A stretch of 64,000 bases of DNA from Bugula neritina (Eukaryota; Bryozoa; Gymnolaemata; Cheilostomatida; Bugulidae): positions 2,645,751-2,709,750 of the forward strand of contig OZ037773.1 in assembly GCA_964035545.1 (NCBI GenBank). Reading direction: 5' to 3'. How positions within the stretch are numbered: the first letter of the stretch is position 1; each line of letters starts with the position of its first letter. Shown in pieces: positions 1 to 13,445 of the stretch. Under the pieces are notes generated by a model. It was not told the origin of the DNA. It did not search any database and worked only from the letters and a program-made list of their open reading frames with translations. Position numbers and translations under genes: made by a program.

Positions 1-221
1 GGTTCCTGGTGACCATTTCCAGCAATATCAGAACTTACACACGCCATAAATAAATAAAACCAGTTTTTGAGGAAAAGACAACTCCAGCTAATCAAATAAA
101 AATCTTATTTGAAAACCTGATCAAGGCAGTTTCTTTACTTTGTCTAATGGGCAATTAAAACCAAACAGTAGCAAATAAAAATAAGGCAACTCCTGAGCCC
201 GTTAACATAGAGGCGTATTAC

Positions 222-3200
222 CGATATCAGCGTGTAGCTTTTTGTCCCGCAGAACTCGAAGTTTTCCCTCATCCACAGCGACCTCAATCGCCATCATAAC
301 TTTTATAACCTCTTCGCTCTACAACACCACAGCAGCTGCTGATACAGTGGAGATATCATTTAAGGAGCCAACCCTCTACCACATCATATCCTTACTATTA
401 TGCTATCCCCAGAATCAGCTTAGCACCAGTTTATATGCTGAAGGACAGACAACCTTATGACGTCAATAAAACACAAGACAAAATAAAACAAACTAAGACC
501 TGGCAATGGAATTCGCCAGTTCTAGTAACACTTGGTGTGCCTCTACACTATTTCTCTCTCACTCCAGACAGACAAACCTGAAAAAGTCGTAGAGCTCGTT
601 GTCTCAAGGAGTTCAGCTTCTGGATAGCCTTGTAGCTGCGCAGTGACATCACTTCCTTTGACGGAGCTTTGCAAGGCCTCGAGGTGCTGGTGAGGAGTGA
701 AGTTGTGTCTCCTGCAAACAATATTGCTATAAACAAATAGTTTGTGTATAGCAATATATAGTGTGTTAAGACACCAAGTGCGCTATAAACTACGCAGTAT
801 AGTATAAACTACACAGTATAGTATACACTACACAGTATAGTATACACTACACAGTATAGTATACACTACACAGTATAGTATAAACTACACAGTATATAGT
901 ATACACTACACAGTATAGTATACACTACACAGTATAGTATACACTACACAGTATAGTATACACTACACAGTATAGTATACACTACACAGTATAGTATAAA
1001 CTACACAGTATATAGTATACACTACACAGTATAGTATACACTACACAGTATAGTATACACTACACAGTATATAGTATACACTACACAGTATAGTATAAAC
1101 TACACAGTATATAGTATACACTACACAGTATAGTATACACTACACAGTATAGTATACACTACACAGTATAGTATACACTACACAGTATAGTATACACTAC
1201 ACAGTATAGTATACACTACACAGTATATACTATACTGTATATAGTATAAACTACACAGTATAGTATACACTACACAGTATAGTATACACTACACAGTATA
1301 GTATACACCACACAGCTGACTGACTCACCATCAACTATGACCTCTTCCCCTTCAGCATCCTCCCCCAGTGTAGGGGTTAACAAGTGGTTGATCCAGCGCG
1401 TGAACCCCTCCTCCTGCTTATCTCTCCACCTGAATTGTAATAAATTATAAAACACAACTATATAATATGACATTTCACAATCATACAATGACTTATCAAC
1501 TGTTTTATGCTGAATGGTATTGTCATACTACCACGGCTATATTGCCATACACTATCATTAGTCTTCACACACTTCATTGTCTCAAAAAAGCAAATAGCAA
1601 AACACTGCCAAGTGAATAACAGTCACAGATGGGTTAAAAAATATATAAACTAATGCAAAGCAAAATGTAGCATAGCATTTTTCATTTTATCAAGGAAGAC
1701 CATATTCCTTGCACACAGTTGACACATAGAACTGACGCATCTCATACACAGCTGACGTATACATGAGACAGTGCTGACATATATAACACAGGGTTGACAC
1801 ATAACCGACACATTTCATACATATATAGCCGATACATAACTAACAGTGTTTACGCATTACTGACACATGACAGTGATGATTCATACATGACACATAGCTG
1901 ACACATAAATGAGTCAGAGATGATAGCCAGCATAGCTTAATAAAATCAGCTACTCACCTGTCATCATAGAAGCGATTGTGAGAGGCATAAGGCAGGATCT
2001 GCTTCACAGACGTCTCTCTGGGTACTGGAGGCTTCAACTTGAGAGTTCTAACCAGACCTCTGGCTGATGCTGCAACAAGAGAGAATACACTAGAAACAAG
2101 GGGAGGGGGAGGTTATTAGCTCCCAACAAATTGAAAGATATTTGATAGGTATACATGAACTCTAAATAATCATAGTTTATGTACTACAACACATCATTAC
2201 AAAAGTAATGAAAATGTATCAAGGAGCATCGTACACTGCTCGTTAGTGCTTTACACCAGTTAGGTGCAGTAATGGAGATTTTGAACATTTGTTTACTAAG
2301 TTGCATTTTGTTGAAAGCTACAACGCTTGTGTTAGATGAATCATACCAACAGTTTAGAAAGTGTAGAAAACTATGGATACATATGTTAGACAAGGGCTGA
2401 CTAGTGTTTCATATTTGTTGAAAGTGTTTGTTAAAGTGTCAGATTTCAATGGTTTATATATATCAACATTTTTGGGAATTGTTGAAACTGTTACACTCGA
2501 CAAAAATCATTGGTAATGCCAGGAAGAAAAAAAATTGTAATTGGAAACTTTCTCTCTGTCACCAAATGAGAACATCTATAGCATACAAACTGCCAACATC
2601 AGTGACTCTCACAGGGTAGTAAACGGTACATATATTCTGATCAACTTCTGAGAGCTCAAAGCCTACACATATACAGCGTATAGCCTGTTGTTAAAATGAT
2701 ATGAAAGTCTACCTACCATTCCTTCGGCCTTTGTCTGTTGTTTTAATGTATTTAGTGGTCATCAAAGGCTTTTCCAATGACTTTCTCTTAGAGCCTACAA
2801 GAAAAACGGACAGAAGCCGAGTTGATAAGAGCTGCGTTTCGACTTCTTGCGCTAGTATGAAAGAGCTTGATAGCGTACCTACAGTTTTTGTGTTTAGTAA
2901 AGTACCTAAGAATTTATTAAGTAGAGTACCCATAGATATTGTATTGAGTAATTTATGAACACATATTGTATTTGTAGAATACCAACAGTTATTGTGTTTA
3001 GTGAAGTATCCACAGAACTAGTAACATACCCACAGAAGATGCAGGGCTGGAGGGCACAGGGCTGGAGGGCACAGGGCTGGAGAGCACAGGGCTGGAGAGC
3101 ACAGGGCTAGAGAGCACAGGGCTGGAGGGCACAGGACTGGAGGGCACAGGACTGGGAGATGCTGGACTCGTTAAACTGGCGCCTGATTTCTTATCTTCCA

Positions 3201-6200
3201 GCGAATCTAAAGAGATGCGGGGATGCGTCTCGGCATCATTTTCACCGATTGGTGCCTCAGCTTCACCATGACCTGGGAGACACTCTATTGTAGGGGTATT
3301 CCTCAGCGTAGCCTCTTCAAGGACAAACGTCGACCTCCTAAACCAAATAGAATTTTCAAATCAGGAAAATTAGAAGCCGTTTTGTTAAACAAATATGCTA
3401 GAACAAAATTGCTTTTTGTCGGAAAAAATGTCAACAACTCATGCAGTAAAATGTAAAGTTAGACAGAAACTAGCACCTGTAAAATCAATTAAAAGCGTTG
3501 TTGTGGTTTTAAACTGCCAATTAAGTTGAGAAATGCAGAGCTAAACTGTATATCACACTGTATTCTTAGACTACACCACACAGAAGACATAAAACCTTAA
3601 TTTCATAGAGCTGCAAGGCAAGGAGCAGACTTATCCTAATATGACAAACTTTATGGAGGCTTTTGCTAGTAAAGAATAATTGAAACAGTAACCCAAGTGG
3701 TGCTGACAACTCCCTCTGCAAAGGAGGCTTTTTAAAACCAGAAGCCTTAGAGAACACATATTAATATTTGGAGTTTAGTCCCCTTGCGTTGGAATGAGTA
3801 AGAGTTACGTATGGAGCTAACACTCACCTCATTTGCTCTTGAGTAAGACAAGATACGTCGGCAGGGGGTTTGGCCAGCTCTGAGATGGGTGTCAGTGGTC
3901 CTATACTGTCATCACCAGTAAGGGTGGTGGCAGTGGCGTGACCGCCTTCATTGACTATAAGAAACACGGTATAAAATCAGAGGCTAAACTGAGTAGAGGT
4001 GTACTGCTAAAAATTACTTGAAGATCAAGACAAGTGAAGCTGAATAAACCAACTGAAAGTAACAACTGAAATACATTGCTCTTTGCTCGACTGACCTAAC
4101 CAATACTGTAAAAAGCAGTAAAATGGCTGATTTTTTATTAAATTATAAAACATATAGAGAATAAATCAGTAAAAACTATCTAATTTTGCCCACCTTGACC
4201 TAGAAGAGTTGAATCTCCTAAACACTTCTTGTGATGAGCTTTAGAAAGCGCAGCTCGTAGAGGAGTGAGAATATCTCTGGGTGTGAGCGGGAGAGGTCTG
4301 ATACCTGTAAGAGGTGTTGAGTTGCAGTACCGTATTGATACACTGACAGACTGGGAACTTACAGCCTACGTATACACAGGTTACGACCTGCAGTAGCTTA
4401 TTATGCATGGCATAGTGACTCATGTGTACATAAATAACCCTGCCTTGTTTATTACTGACTTATTAATGCAACATTCTGCTCTACTCATCTAATAATAGCT
4501 GCGACAAAATAGGAATAAAATTTCATGAAGTGTTTCACATATCAATGCTCTATGCACCGAAAGCACTTTGTAAATATAATTGAAACAACTAACAAAATAT
4601 CTAACATTGGCTAAATGGACATTTAGTGACTAAATGGACAAAGCTAAGAGGCACATCAGTGGAACGTACCTGGGGTTTTGATGGTAGGAATAAGTTCACG
4701 GGGTGTCACAGGAGAGTCCGTATTGTAAGTATTGGATCGTCTACGGTGTTTACGCTGAGGGGTTCGCTTAACCCCAGGAGTAAAACATACAGTGTGATTG
4801 GTGGAGACCGAGCAGCCAGGAGGAGAGGAAACAATTCTAAAATGATATCAAATTGAAAAAAAATCCCTAATGTACAGCCACTATTGCCAACTAATTAGCT
4901 AATAGTTATTGGAATATGCATATAATATGTACGATGCATACCTTTCATTATCAACCAGTTCTGGCGATTGGTTCAAATGAGTCAATTGCAGCGATCTTTT
5001 GGCGCCTGAATTTAATTCGCAATTTTCTTGATTTGACGCTATTTTCAATTCAGTGCTGCATCTTTGGGGTTGACTAAAAAAAACATTAGTAACTAGCAGT
5101 TAGTATCCAATAAAAATGCATAAAACTCAATCATTTTTCACGGATAAACTCACAGTAGAAGTATAATTCTCAATTTTAAAAAACTGTAACATATTAAATA
5201 AAATTTTGTTGAATAAAATATCTTGTAATGTTTCTTAACAAAAGAATACAAGATGCATTAGAGTTGGTGAGTAAATGGCCAAAGATGTAAGCCGAGGAAT
5301 AGAAGTGTTGTGTGGAATACTCACATAAAATTTAGCATACTATCGGTCAGTGTGCGGCACGTCATGTCAATATTTTGGTTTTGTCTTTGAATCGTTTCAT
5401 CTACAAAATATTGGACATAGCAAACCAATCCGACACTTTCCAAGTAGTGAAAGATGAAGAGCCAATATGCGTGTCACGAGGTAAGAAATATAGATGTACT
5501 TTAAACTCAAGTGCCTTTGCATTTTAATTGCTCGATTACTGATCTAGTAGCCGGAATACCAAATACCATCACTATCGTACATTATTTTACCAAGTCAATT
5601 GCCAGATACTGAAAATGGAACACAAGACACAAGTAAGTTTTTAACCCAACTCCCCATCTAATAAATACCAAACTACGATCTTTAGGCTAATAAAACTTAC
5701 TTGCACCATAAAACTATGCAAACACAGTAAAAATTATTCTAACTAAAACATTTTAATGAAGTTTAGTTAGAATAATTCAATTTATTTGCCATCTTTGTAA
5801 GAATAGATGGCAAACCAAAAATAAATCTTAAACAATCATCCAGCTAAAAAATTTGAAGATACTTATAAAATGCGTCAATCAAGCTACTGGAGAGATGAAC
5901 ATATGCTAAGAAATCAAGTTTCTCTCTGTGACTAAACAAGTCTGCACACTCTGATACAGAGCTAACCATTACCAAACATATGGGGTTGAGAACCTCCAAC
6001 CATGGTTCCAGTGGCAAGGTTTTTATGTCTGCCGGCTGTAGAAGAAGTCGGAGCGACATTCTCCTTGTCTGCTGCTTTCTTAGACATCAGTCTAGACTTA
6101 ACAAACGTCTGACTGGAAACTAGGGACTTGGGTTTCATCACTTTCTTCTACAAGATTATTGCTAGTGTTTAAGGGGGAATATTTTACACATAACTAAACA

Positions 6201-7832
6201 TACATAAAGATCATGTAAACTTCTTTCATAAACATAAAACATCTTAAAAAAAATTACTGGGTGACCTATATTTTCTAATTATTAGCATGCAGCCAATTCA
6301 ATTTTTAGACAACACGCTGAATTTCGACAAGGGTGAGTAGTTGAATTTACATGACTAAGAACACTTTACCTTAGCTCGAGGGTTTTTCTGGCATTTACCA
6401 AACACCGACATATGCAACCTAAATCTCTTGAAACCATTGTCTGCAATGAACTTGAACACAGCGTGGTGGCCTCCTTCTTCCACCGGCTCCCAGCAGATGG
6501 ACACCATTTGCTAAAATAAAAAAAACTAATGCAAGTTTATAGTCGCATTCCTCGTAAGAAACACCTGATAAAAAAAGGTTTTTTTGTTAAACTGGCTAAG
6601 GACTTTTTTAGATGAGGCACAGGAGCAATTATGACTGGATGCTCTTCCTAACATCACCAATCGGCTTTGTGGGAGTTCGAACCCAAAACTTCGTGTTCAC
6701 TAAGCAAATGCTCTAACCTCTAGACCACGGCTGCTCCCTACCATTTGCTAGACTTAACCGTCCAAAAGTTGCAAAAGAAATTTTTTTTATTGAAAAGTAA
6801 AACAGGCAGGCATCTCCTAATGCTTACATGACTTTCAGCTGGCACGAGTAGCTCTCCCCCCTCAACAGAAAGTGTAAAGTTGTCAGGAATCTTGTCTATG
6901 GTAAGCATGACATCCTCATCTTGCTCATTGATTATTTTGACATATCTTATTCGCCTCTTTCCTGCAACACGTGGTCTCTAATGATTACTATCTGACTTAT
7001 CACAAAATAAAGAGAATACAAATACAGATCTGATACTGAAAGGAGTAAAATCATAGAAGCAAGGAAATCTCAACTTAGCATACGATAAATAGTATCTCTT
7101 GCTAGTAAATCCACAACGTATAAACACCATAGACTACTTAATGAATAAATGCACGTGTATAGATTCATAATGTAAAATGTCAAGCTTATTAAAATTATAA
7201 TGACACTTGTTAATGGAAATCTCATGACAACTCAAGATTTTGCATTTATTTGTGTGAAAATAAAATGATTCGCTATTAGCCAACATAAAAAGAACACAAG
7301 AATACCCTGCACTATCTCGCCAAAGTCTACTTTTGGTGGCCGCGAGAAATGATGTAAAATCATGACATCATAGCTTCTAGGTACTGCATCTTCCGTCACT
7401 GGATTTTCCTCCCTGAAATTAGAATAAAGTATTTTGAATATGTGCAACAAAGATATAAAATATGATATAAGATTAATTTAAATAGTGAAATATGTGTTTA
7501 AATATATTTTAAGCTGAAGTATTTTGCATGCCTGGATTTGAGAAAATGCACACCAGTAATATACACACTGCACTCACACAATACATCTGAAACAGGGTTG
7601 CCAACTGACAACATGATGTGTAATTTCACCTGTGCGAAAAATTATTTTCCACTAAACTTAGAAGTTATCATGTATAATTCCTGAAATTCGTTTTGAATAA
7701 AGCCAGTTGAATCACTAAACAATTCAAATTACACTATATACAATAAAAGTATTGAAATAAAAAACATAAAATACCAACTCACCTGTGAAACGTTGAGTCC
7801 TGCAAGTTTACTTCAAACTGAGCAAAAGACAT
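222..7832 (-). CDS. ASPM: ASPM-like spindle protein, N-terminal part (16 exons, gene continues beyond window start)
   Basis: Exons in transcript order: 7832-7783, 7412-7306, 6961-6828, 6510-6370, 6147-5973, 5400-5325, 5073-4942, 4836-4670, 4304-4200 (donor at 4194 also possible), 3954-3828, 3337-3030, 2794-2717, 2069-1958, 1429-1329, 711-578, 318-222. All junctions are GT-AG and phases agree, giving about 681 codons. The start is the ATG at 7832 (MSFAQFEV). Residues about 40-145 form an ASH (ASPM-SPD-2-Hydin) domain, with [11 protein letters not shown] at its start. A low-complexity, Ser/Pro-rich middle follows. The last four exons carry the most diagnostic ASPM motifs: [41 protein letters not shown] and [14 protein letters not shown], collinear with the vertebrate protein just before its calponin-homology region. 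The calponin-homology and IQ repeats must lie outside the window. ASPM acts at spindle poles in mitosis. The assignment rests on remembered family sequence but is strong. Confidence 0.92.
784..1310. repeat. Minisatellite of about 17-19 bp in an ASPM intron
   Basis: About 28 tandem copies of a unit reading TATAGTATACACTACACAG, with variants such as TATAGTATAAACTACACAG and TATATAGTATACAC. The array fills most of the intron between ASPM exon 14 (ends 1329) and exon 15 (starts 711), stopping about 20 bp from the exon 14 donor. A short inverted stretch near 1225 (TATATACTATACTGTATATAG) interrupts it. Confidence 0.95.
3043..3152 (-). repeat. Coding 15-bp tandem repeat within ASPM exon 11
   Basis: Seven near-identical 15-bp units inside the exon 3337-3030 encode the pentapeptide S-S-P-V-(P/L) on the minus strand. 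The unit keeps frame, so copy-number change adds or removes five residues. The repeat lies in the disordered, Ser/Pro-rich part between the ASH domain and the conserved exons; SP dipeptides are possible proline-directed kinase sites. Confidence 0.9.
5731..5816. repeat. Two adjacent small hairpins in an ASPM intron
   Basis: Hairpin one has 16-bp perfect arms (AATTATTCTAACTAAA and its reverse complement) around a 14-nt loop. Hairpin two has 10-bp arms (TTTGCCATCT / AGATGGCAAA). Both lie in the intron between exons 5 and 6. They could be remnants of a foldback element; no function is visible. Confidence 0.6.
6540..6737 (-). mobile_element. tRNA-derived SINE, family A
   Basis: Read on the minus strand, a tRNA-like head has an A-box-like GTGGTCTAGAGGTTAGAG and a B-box-like GGGTTCGAACTC. 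It is followed by a tail beginning ATTGGTGATGTTAGGAAG and ending near a T-rich stretch. The same head and tail recur at 55444-55655 (+), 49322-49495 (-), 34505-34620 (+, tail only) and, degraded, 19030-19135 (-). It sits in the ASPM intron between exons 4 and 3. Confidence 0.8.
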
Positions 7833-8174
7833 GTTGCTTTTATATATATTTCAATTTTTTTTAGCTGTAATTGTATCTACAAACAATGAAGTGCAACAAC
7901 TAGATTGTTTTTTAAATAACTATACAAGTTAAACTCATACTGAAACTGCCACTTTTTTAGAGTATGGTTGCTTTATATAACTCCAAATTAAAATAGTATA
8001 AATTTCATTATAATAACTAATAAACATTATGCTTATTTATTGAACCACTTTCATGAGTATAGATTATAACAACTGGATATTACATAATTAGCAATTATTA
8101 CTTTTACATTACTTAAGTAATAGTAATCTATTTGCTAATGGTAATTGCATATTTGATATAGCATTACGTTTACT

Positions 8175-8320
8175 AGGTCTAGTACTATTACTAGTGGTAG
8201 TAGTAGTAGTACAACGTCTACTCAGTCTACTACTAAGATTAAGGACTACTAGAACAGCTACCTGTACTAATAGTAATACTAATACTAGTGATACTAATAG
8301 TAATACAATGTGTTAGCCGT

Positions 8321-8362
<42 letters not shown>

Positions 8363-8560
8363 ACTCAAAGTACTACCACTACTACTACTACTAGTACTAG
8401 CAGTGCCAGTAGTAGTAGAGTATTAGAGTTAGTAGTATGAGCATCACTATCAGTATGAGTTGAAGTTTGACTCAGTAAATCAAAATGTAATACTAATACT
8501 AATAGTATGGCTATGAGTATGACTATGAGTACGAGTATAAAAATTATAATTTAAATTATA
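8175..8560. repeat. Degenerate CTA/TAG trinucleotide tract
   Basis: Imperfect runs of CTA, TAG and AGT triplets, with one clean (CTA)n run at about 8321-8360. Intergenic, not in an open frame. A similar degenerate tract lies at 38920-39130. Confidence 0.85.
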
Positions 8561-10181
8561 TTTATATTAATTTAATAAAGACCACCGCCACGTAGTCTCA
8601 ACTTTCAGCCCCACAGTTACTTTATAAAAAACTATTTGAACGTAAAACAAATCTTAAGCGCAAAGTTAAGTTGAAGTTTAACTTTAACCAAAATGAAAAT
8701 GAGAAAATCATTGAAATGTGAAAACTGAAATGCCACAGTGACAGGCACAGGGAAATCGGTATCAATATAAAAATCTATCTTGAAAGTTGAATATCAATAT
8801 GAATTTAACAAAATTACCACCTTCTCTAACCAGTATTGGACATATTTATTGCCGTAAAATCTATTGAATAACTTTTAATAATTTACTCGGTAAAGTTTGT
8901 TTTCTAATCAGTATTATCACCATTAGTATTATGGTCACTGGAATGTAAATCCATTAAAATAACTGAAAAATTACGGGCTGATATTTTAAAAACTTCGCGA
9001 AAACTGTATCTCATTTACCTCTTCTAACACAAAATTATCTATTCTGTTTGTTTGTTATTATGTTATAAAAAGATATCAGTGAAACATTTTTGTGATGGTT
9101 ATCCCGTTAACGTGTGGACAACTCCCAAGATTACGCATAGATTATAAGATGCGCTATACATAATATTTTAATTAATTGAAATTTGCTATGTCGTGATAAC
9201 TCTGATTATCAAACCAAGTTTTACAAATATGCTGCATATCTACACGGCAAAAAAATTCTTGCTGTTCAAAATAGAATTCGAGAAAAAATTTAAAGAAAAA
9301 CATGTTAATGGAACTAAAAAATATACAATATGACCTAATACAAACTTTTGACAATTGGGAAATAAACCTTTATAATAGAGTTGTGACTTGAAAATGGAGA
9401 AAAACATACTATGCTTTGCAATTTTTCTCTTGAGTGAACCTTTATTTCTTTTGCACTAAATAATTACTGCTGCTAAAATTCTATTGACCAATTAAATAGT
9501 GCTTATCGTAGTTGTGAGTTTTCATCCATCATCATCGTTGTGTACACCCAACGAAGACGATTTCGTTGGAATTTCCTCAAATCACTGCACTTAGTGATCA
9601 CCAAATTGGTGTTGCTTCTAGATTTGGCATTTCATTGAGTCTATAAAGGACATGAGAGAATACACTGTGGTTTCATTCTATTTAGACGATTCCAACTTAG
9701 AGGCTTTTTTAATTTGGTACAATATATATAGTAATATACATATATAACTATTGCATTTACTGCTAAACATGAAATAAGCTACAAAACCAGCTATTTGCTT
9801 TAACTCAATACTAATTTAGCTGCAGTTTATTTTATTTAGGTTTTTGGTAAGAACAGCACGTTAGACAAAAAATTTTCAAGTAGCAATATTTTACATGGTT
9901 TTATTTTAGTTTTTTAGTTTATAAAAAAGGCTATAAAAGGCTTTATAAAATATAAAAGTTTATATCAGTAATCAATAATTTATCACGGAACCAACAAAAG
10001 TAATCAAAAAAGGCCGAGGACTCAACCTTATACACAGAAGCTACAGGCATAAGAAAGATACCATTTGTGGATCAAAACAGCATTGGAGATGTGTGGAGGT
10101 TGGCTGCCCTGGCATTGTGCACACAGAGCTGCAATATAGCAGTATGTGATATAGGTACCATGGAATGTATTTGTGCCTTTT

Positions 10182-10356
10182 ATTTTGTTATTGGTTTCTG
10201 GTAAAATGGCAAAGGTAAAAATAGAAAAGTTAGTAAAAATGACACATTTTTTAATATATTATAGGAGTTTGGAAAAATTTAACGTCACTGTGCCATTTTT
10301 ACCAACTTTTCCACTTGTGCCACTTTACAGTGCCATTTTTACCAGAAACCAATAAT
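10182..10356. mobile_element. Short foldback/MITE with TTGGTTTCTGG termini
   Basis: The left arm starts TTGGTTTCTGGTAAAATGGC and the right arm ends GCCATTTTTACCAGAAACCAA. The arms pair over about 60 bp around a short AT-rich centre. Flanking TA on both sides (GTTA before, TAAT after) fits a TA target-site duplication. A related longer foldback is at 52155-52432. No coding capacity. Confidence 0.75.
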
Positions 10357-10547
10357 AGAATTTTTAATAAATCTTTTAATATATCACTTAATAAACATAT
10401 TTGATATTTTTTTTATTATATTTTGTCTATCTTTTACCTTTAAGTTTAAGGTTTGTGCAAGATGGCTTCTTATAGAAGCATTGTTACTGTACGTGGCTTG
10501 CTGACGTCTTCTTTGCTTTCTATTATGTGCTGAATAATAGCATAAAA

Positions 10548-10548
<1 letters not shown>

Positions 10549-10640
<92 letters not shown>
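10549..10640. repeat. (TA)n microsatellite
   Basis: About 45 perfect AT dinucleotides followed by a degenerate TACT-rich tail to about 10735. The open frames across it are artefacts. Confidence 0.98.
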
Positions 10641-11155
10641 TTACTAAATATTGTACTTACTCTACTCTACTTACTATACTGTACTTACTATATATTGTAC
10701 TTACTATACTATACTTACTATACTGTATGTACACTGTAGATATCAGCTAGGGCTGAAACAGTCATCACTTATGCCATACTTGATGGATATCCAGATGGTG
10801 TATTTACCAGGTGAAAATAGTACCTGCTTGTAAGTGGCATAGTTCTTAACACTCACCTGATGGCTAGTATACCTGTTGACCTGTACCAACAGGTAGCTAC
10901 TTAGTAACTAATCATTACTATCTTTTTATGATGTCCGCTTTATAAGTTGCATAAATTACTGTGCGTATGACTAATAAATATTTTTAAATCTTTTTGCATT
11001 TCTATAAGAGATGATAGAGAAGTGTGTGCAGTTGAATATAAGGTGGGTACAGTGGTACCTGAAATATTAGTGTAATTACTTTACCTAATAAAGTAATAAA
11101 TCAACAATGTTTCTCGTATACCTATTTATAATCAAATTGCTAGCTCGTAAAGATA

Positions 11156-11156
<1 letters not shown>

Positions 11157-11240
<84 letters not shown>

Positions 11241-11252
11241 TATATATATAAA
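11157..11252. repeat. (TA)n microsatellite at the edge of a duplicated block
   Basis: About 45 AT dinucleotides with one break near 11233. It directly abuts the block at 11258-11880 that is duplicated at 18108-18735; the second copy lacks the TA array. Confidence 0.97.
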
Positions 11253-11257
11253 GTGTA

Positions 11258-11880
11258 GGCTAACAAAAGAGTATGATATATAACATAATGTATATAATAA
11301 TTCAAAAAGTAAAATTTTTGACATGTTCCAATGCAGTTACTTTCCATTGTAGAACTTTTCAATGATGGTTCTCAGTCAGCCTCTGCAGTCTTGCCAAATG
11401 CTTTATTGACACTACATGCCTTACTGCTGGTTCAATTTCTAGCTGGGAAAGACTTCTATCTTCTGTAAATAACAATGATAGAAAGCAATTGGCCAGATGC
11501 ACTGATCTAATATGTGTCTTTCATTTGTTATTTATTGAAATTGTCAAATGAAATTTAAAAGAAGTTTAACAGAATATATTACTATTAAGATTTATAATTT
11601 TTGTGTGCAAAACAATCTACAGATACTTGTTTATGTTTTAGCTTTTGAACTCTGTTTTTTTATTTCTAGTAAGAACATTTTGCGCTGGTTCTCATTTGTT
11701 TATATACATGTACTAGAAATAATAATGTGCACGCACTTTTATGGTAAATTTATATGCATATTTATACTAACAGTGGTCTACACCCTAAACTACTGGAGAA
11801 TAATTTATTAAAGCTCATGCAGCATGCATACCTGTACTGGTAAAACATTATCAAACAAATAGCTCAGTATATAATGATTG
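11258..11880. repeat. Duplicated upstream block, copy 1
   Basis: Collinear, with substitutions and small indels, with 18108-18735. Shared landmarks include CTAACAAAAG near the start, GCTTTATTGACACTAC, TAGCTGGGAAAGACTTCTAT, GGTCTACACCCTA and TACTGGAGAATAATTTATTA. Its start is 2343 bp before the propeller gene 1 leader exon (13601). The second copy starts 2336 bp before the gene 2 leader exon (20444). It is best read as part of the tandem duplication that made genes 1 and 2, possibly including promoter or a first non-coding exon. Confidence 0.8.
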
Positions 11881-12047
11881 TTTATAGTATATTATAATAA
11901 TGCAGAGCTATGTAACATAGTAGAATTGCAATAATAATATTTCCTAATGAATGATAACTGAACATCTTTGTGAATTCAATTGCTAATATTTTGTTATTTG
12001 GTGGAATGGTACAATAATGCAGCAATATGATAAGCTATTAGGAACAA

Positions 12048-12115
12048 ATATTACACACACGCACACACATACGCAAACACATACGCACACATATACGCGC
12101 ACACACACACACACA

Positions 12116-12175
<60 letters not shown>

Positions 12176-12361
12176 CACCTACGCACACACCTACGCACAC
12201 ACCTACGCACACACCTACGCACACACCTACGCACACACCTACGCACACACCTACGCACACACCTACGCACACATATACGCACAAACATGCACACACATGC
12301 ACACACATGCACACACATACGCACACACATACGCACACACATACGCACACACATACGCACA
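12048..12361. repeat. Compound CA/GCAC/hexamer array
   Basis: Blocks of CACACG, (GCAC)n, (CA)n, a CCTACGCACACA higher-order unit repeated about eight times, then ATGCACACAC and ATACGCACAC units. It is open in several frames on both strands only because of its composition, not because it codes. Confidence 0.97.
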
Positions 12362-13364
12362 TAGTATATAAGTATTATCTGACAAAAGAGTTAGAGAAAA
12401 GCATCTTACAGGTGCATCAGAGCAGAAACTTATACTCACGCAAGTTTGCAGAAACTTATACAATATCTCTTATAATAAAAATAATTGCCAATTGGCAACA
12501 AATCTTGCAATAAAGCTATGGTTTAATGAAAAAATATATTCTGCCTTGCATTTCTTCTCTCAGTCAATCATTTTGTGCTCTTTATAAGATTATATTACTT
12601 AAAGTGAAACTAGAAATAAACCAAAAAGACTTCAATTTTCTAATATTCCATATATTTGTTCGCCAAAAGTTCCATAAAAGTAGAAAGAGATGGTTAATTG
12701 GTCTATGATGATGATAACACACTTAGGTAAGATTGAAGCAATATTGCTATCAGCAAAAATTGATACTGCGATGGGCAGTTTTGGTCGAATTAGTGAAAAT
12801 GAATTGTGTTTACTGCAATAGTAATATCATATGTATTTTTAAAACATGCAATGTCCCTTATATATCTCATTATAAGTTATAGCTTGTTTATATATTATAT
12901 ATCTGTAACCTTATCTCAACTATTGTTTGCTCCCACTAGGGATTAAACCACAGACTAGTCTGTTTGTCAGCTGATGTTAACCAAACCATTATAGGACAGG
13001 AGCTACTGAAGCATCACATTGCGATAACAATTGACTATATTGAAGTTATAAATAGATATGTTTTAGTACAATTAGTCTTTTGTATAAATTGTTTGTTTTA
13101 TTGTTGATGTAGGATTCTTGAAATACCAGAGGAGAATGATTATGCAGGCTGCCTTACATTGTGGCTGCAGGTCAGCTGAGTTAAAAACTCTCTGAGTATG
13201 AATTATCTAACATTAGTAAGTCAACCCGCACTTTATAGTGTTTTTTCTTATATGAGTGTTACAAGTAAATTGGTATTAGTTTGCATATTCACATATGTAC
13301 TTTGACGTCTTATAGTGAACTGCAATTATTAGTGGATAAGTCAAATGTGAAAAACAATTGCCCC

Positions 13365-13445
13365 TAACGAGATTCAAACCACATACCTTAGGCCTGCAAG
13401 CACTCATGTTCAACTATTACACCACAGGGGCTGCTGGGTTAACTC
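13365..13445 (-). mobile_element. tRNA-derived SINE fragment, family B
   Basis: On the minus strand: CCCTGTGGTGTAATAG, then an anticodon-arm-like GCTTGCAGGC and a B-box-like GGTTTGAATC. Related heads occur at 15979, 25548, 25790, 29378, 36845, 43311, 61785 and 62005. A more degraded copy may lie at 12930-13005. Confidence 0.65.

Noticed and set aside
1-221. Next ASPM exon after 222
   Set aside because: No acceptor followed by ASPM-like sequence could be seen in the remaining bases; it probably lies left of the window.
10527-11362. Open frames over TA arrays on both strands
   Set aside because: They are generated by the dinucleotide repeat (alternating Ile-Tyr) and have no splice or domain support.
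11548-11811. 87-codon plus-strand frame in the duplicated upstream block
   Set aside because: The equivalent positions in the second copy (18.4-18.7 kb) are interrupted, so coding is not conserved.
11983-12463. Open frames of over 100 codons over the CA/CG array
   Set aside because: Purely repeat-derived (Thr-His, Cys-Val, Arg-Thr-His runs), open in several frames at once.
13112-13178. Candidate extra 5' exon of propeller gene 1 with splice-like ends
   Set aside because: In the phase-0 reading it has no start codon, and no counterpart is seen before genes 2, 3 or 4.
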